From: Aporrectodea caliginosa
Taxonomy: Eukaryota > Annelida > Clitellata > Crassiclitellata > Lumbricidae
Length of the DNA stretch: 64,000 nucleotides
Direction: 5' to 3'
NCBI GenBank assembly: GCA_020284085.1
Contig: JACEVL010000147.1
Span: 186,001-250,000, forward strand
The position numbers and the translations under genes were made by a program. The notes under the pieces are model-generated. The model searched no databases. It saw nothing but the letters and a program-made list of their open reading frames with translations, and was not told where the DNA came from. Below are positions 63,246 through 64,000 of the stretch, piece after piece (position 1 is the stretch's first letter; the number at the start of each line of letters is the position of its first letter).

Positions 63246-63313
63246 TTAATCCATTAATAACGAAAAGTATTTCACAGTAGCCTTTTAGTGCCTCCTGGTC
63301 GGTAAAGGGTTAA
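63246..63313. repeat. TTAACCCTTT-type palindrome, copy 5
   Basis: TTAATCCATTAATAACGA on the left and TCGGTAAAGGGTTAA on the right; the centre is diverged from the other copies. Confidence 0.5.
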
Positions 63314-63640
63314 ACAATAACATAACTGACCAAAGGAACAAACTATTAAATCTGGCATATGATACTTAACAACACACCAACAAATTAAAATACGTTCTTT
63401 GTACAAATTGCCTATTTACACTTACAAATTAAAATGGAATACTTAAAACAGACACGCTGTAAACAAACTATCAAAATTATTAATTACACAATAACAGAGA
63501 ATTTCAACACAGTGGCACAAGTACAGAACAATGTTATTAATAGCAACAGAATCTCTTTAAAGGCAGTTTCAGTTACACTTTCCTATTCAAGTTGTAGTCG
63601 CCAGATCCAATCCCAGACGTGACTACCATAGTCCATATTA

Positions 63641-63699
63641 TCATGCATTGGTCACGAGCAACACATAGGCCTCTCCTCTGACTGTATAAGTTTTGCCAC
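63641..63699 (-). CDS. possible terminal exon of an unidentified gene continuing off the right edge
   Basis: On the minus strand GTTCTGTTGAACAG looks like an acceptor and is followed, after two bases, by an open frame reading GKTYTVRGEAYVLLVTNA and stop. It looks like ordinary protein sequence, and the repeat-poor 3.5 kb beyond it would suit a 3' UTR. I do not recognise the protein and the exon is very short, so this is weak. Confidence 0.25.
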
Positions 63700-64000
63700 C
63701 TGTTCAACAGAACAAAAAAGAAATTTTATGCTAAAGCAGAAACATCATCAGTGTAGCCTTGTCAACATTTAATAATTGAACGACGAGCTGCATTGTTTTC
63801 TCAGTAGCTTTTCTAGTCATCTGCTTCTGTAACGGGTTTTTTCTTGGTGTGGATATTGTTGATTTTATGGTTTCAAGACCAGTATTGGGTCATTTCAGAT
63901 TTCTTCTGGTGTTTACTTGTATTTACATGTACAGTGTAAATGACCTAATGCTCCATGCCATGTTGTTTATTGTGGACAGAGGCACATTTTATTCACAATG

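Larger units (their letters stand above)
57872..63640. other. intergenic region right of ALKBH8
   Basis: Contains the ALKBH8 promoter side (57872 onward), a MITE (58329-58784) and a GC-rich palindromic patch (about 59225-59470, with TGGGGGGCTAAGCCCCCA). From about 60060, 3.5 kb of smooth AT-rich sequence is nearly free of recognisable repeats and might be a long 3' UTR of the minus-strand exon at 63641. No conserved protein was found. Confidence 0.4.

Overview
This is a stretch of nuclear genome from an animal. It has genes with many introns and canonical GT-AG splice sites, one GC-AG intron, AT-rich introns, and many decayed non-LTR retrotransposon ends, miniature inverted-repeat elements and microsatellites. 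The protein set is metazoan: a BMP-type Smad, SLAIN, SUGT1 and ALKBH8. A bacterial-type L-rhamnonate dehydratase together with CR1/L2-like elements points to a marine invertebrate, perhaps a deuterostome. That placement is inference; no species can be named from the sequence alone.

Layout: (1) about 1-5012, plus strand, the 3' part of a Smad1/5/8 gene (linker and complete MH2 domain, ending SSVS); its MH1 exons lie off the left edge. (2) 5013-13716, intergenic, with the likely Smad 3' UTR and repeat fragments. (3) 13717-22902, plus strand, a complete nine-exon SLAIN1/2-like microtubule regulator; all splice phases close to give 642 residues. (4) 22903-33166, gene-poor and repeat-rich, including a roughly 1-kb AT-rich minisatellite. 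(5) 33167-42901, minus strand, a complete twelve-exon SUGT1/SGT1 co-chaperone of 352 residues with one GC-AG intron. (6) 44077-47180, plus strand, a two-exon L-rhamnonate dehydratase of 432 residues, head-to-head with SUGT1. (7) 47476-57871, minus strand, ALKBH8 (RRM, AlkB dioxygenase and tRNA methyltransferase), tail-to-tail with the dehydratase only 295 bp away; eleven exons are found and the phase shows one short exon is missing. (8) 57872-64000, intergenic, with a possible terminal exon and long 3' UTR of a minus-strand gene continuing off the right edge.

The genes belong to unrelated housekeeping or signalling pathways (BMP signal transduction, microtubule plus-end growth, HSP90 co-chaperoning, sugar-acid dehydration, tRNA wobble modification), so the neighbourhood looks like ordinary animal synteny, not a functional cluster. 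The accessory interest lies in the mobile elements. Two hAT-type miniature elements have perfect 8-bp target duplications. An internally deleted Tc1/mariner-like element has terminal repeats of about 210 bp. Two adjacent foldback elements share a telomere-like core. Five copies of a roughly 70-bp TTAACCCTTT palindrome are scattered across the window. Two tRNA-derived SINEs and several retrotransposon 3' ends complete the set. I did not see a CRISPR array, defence island or other prokaryote-style system.
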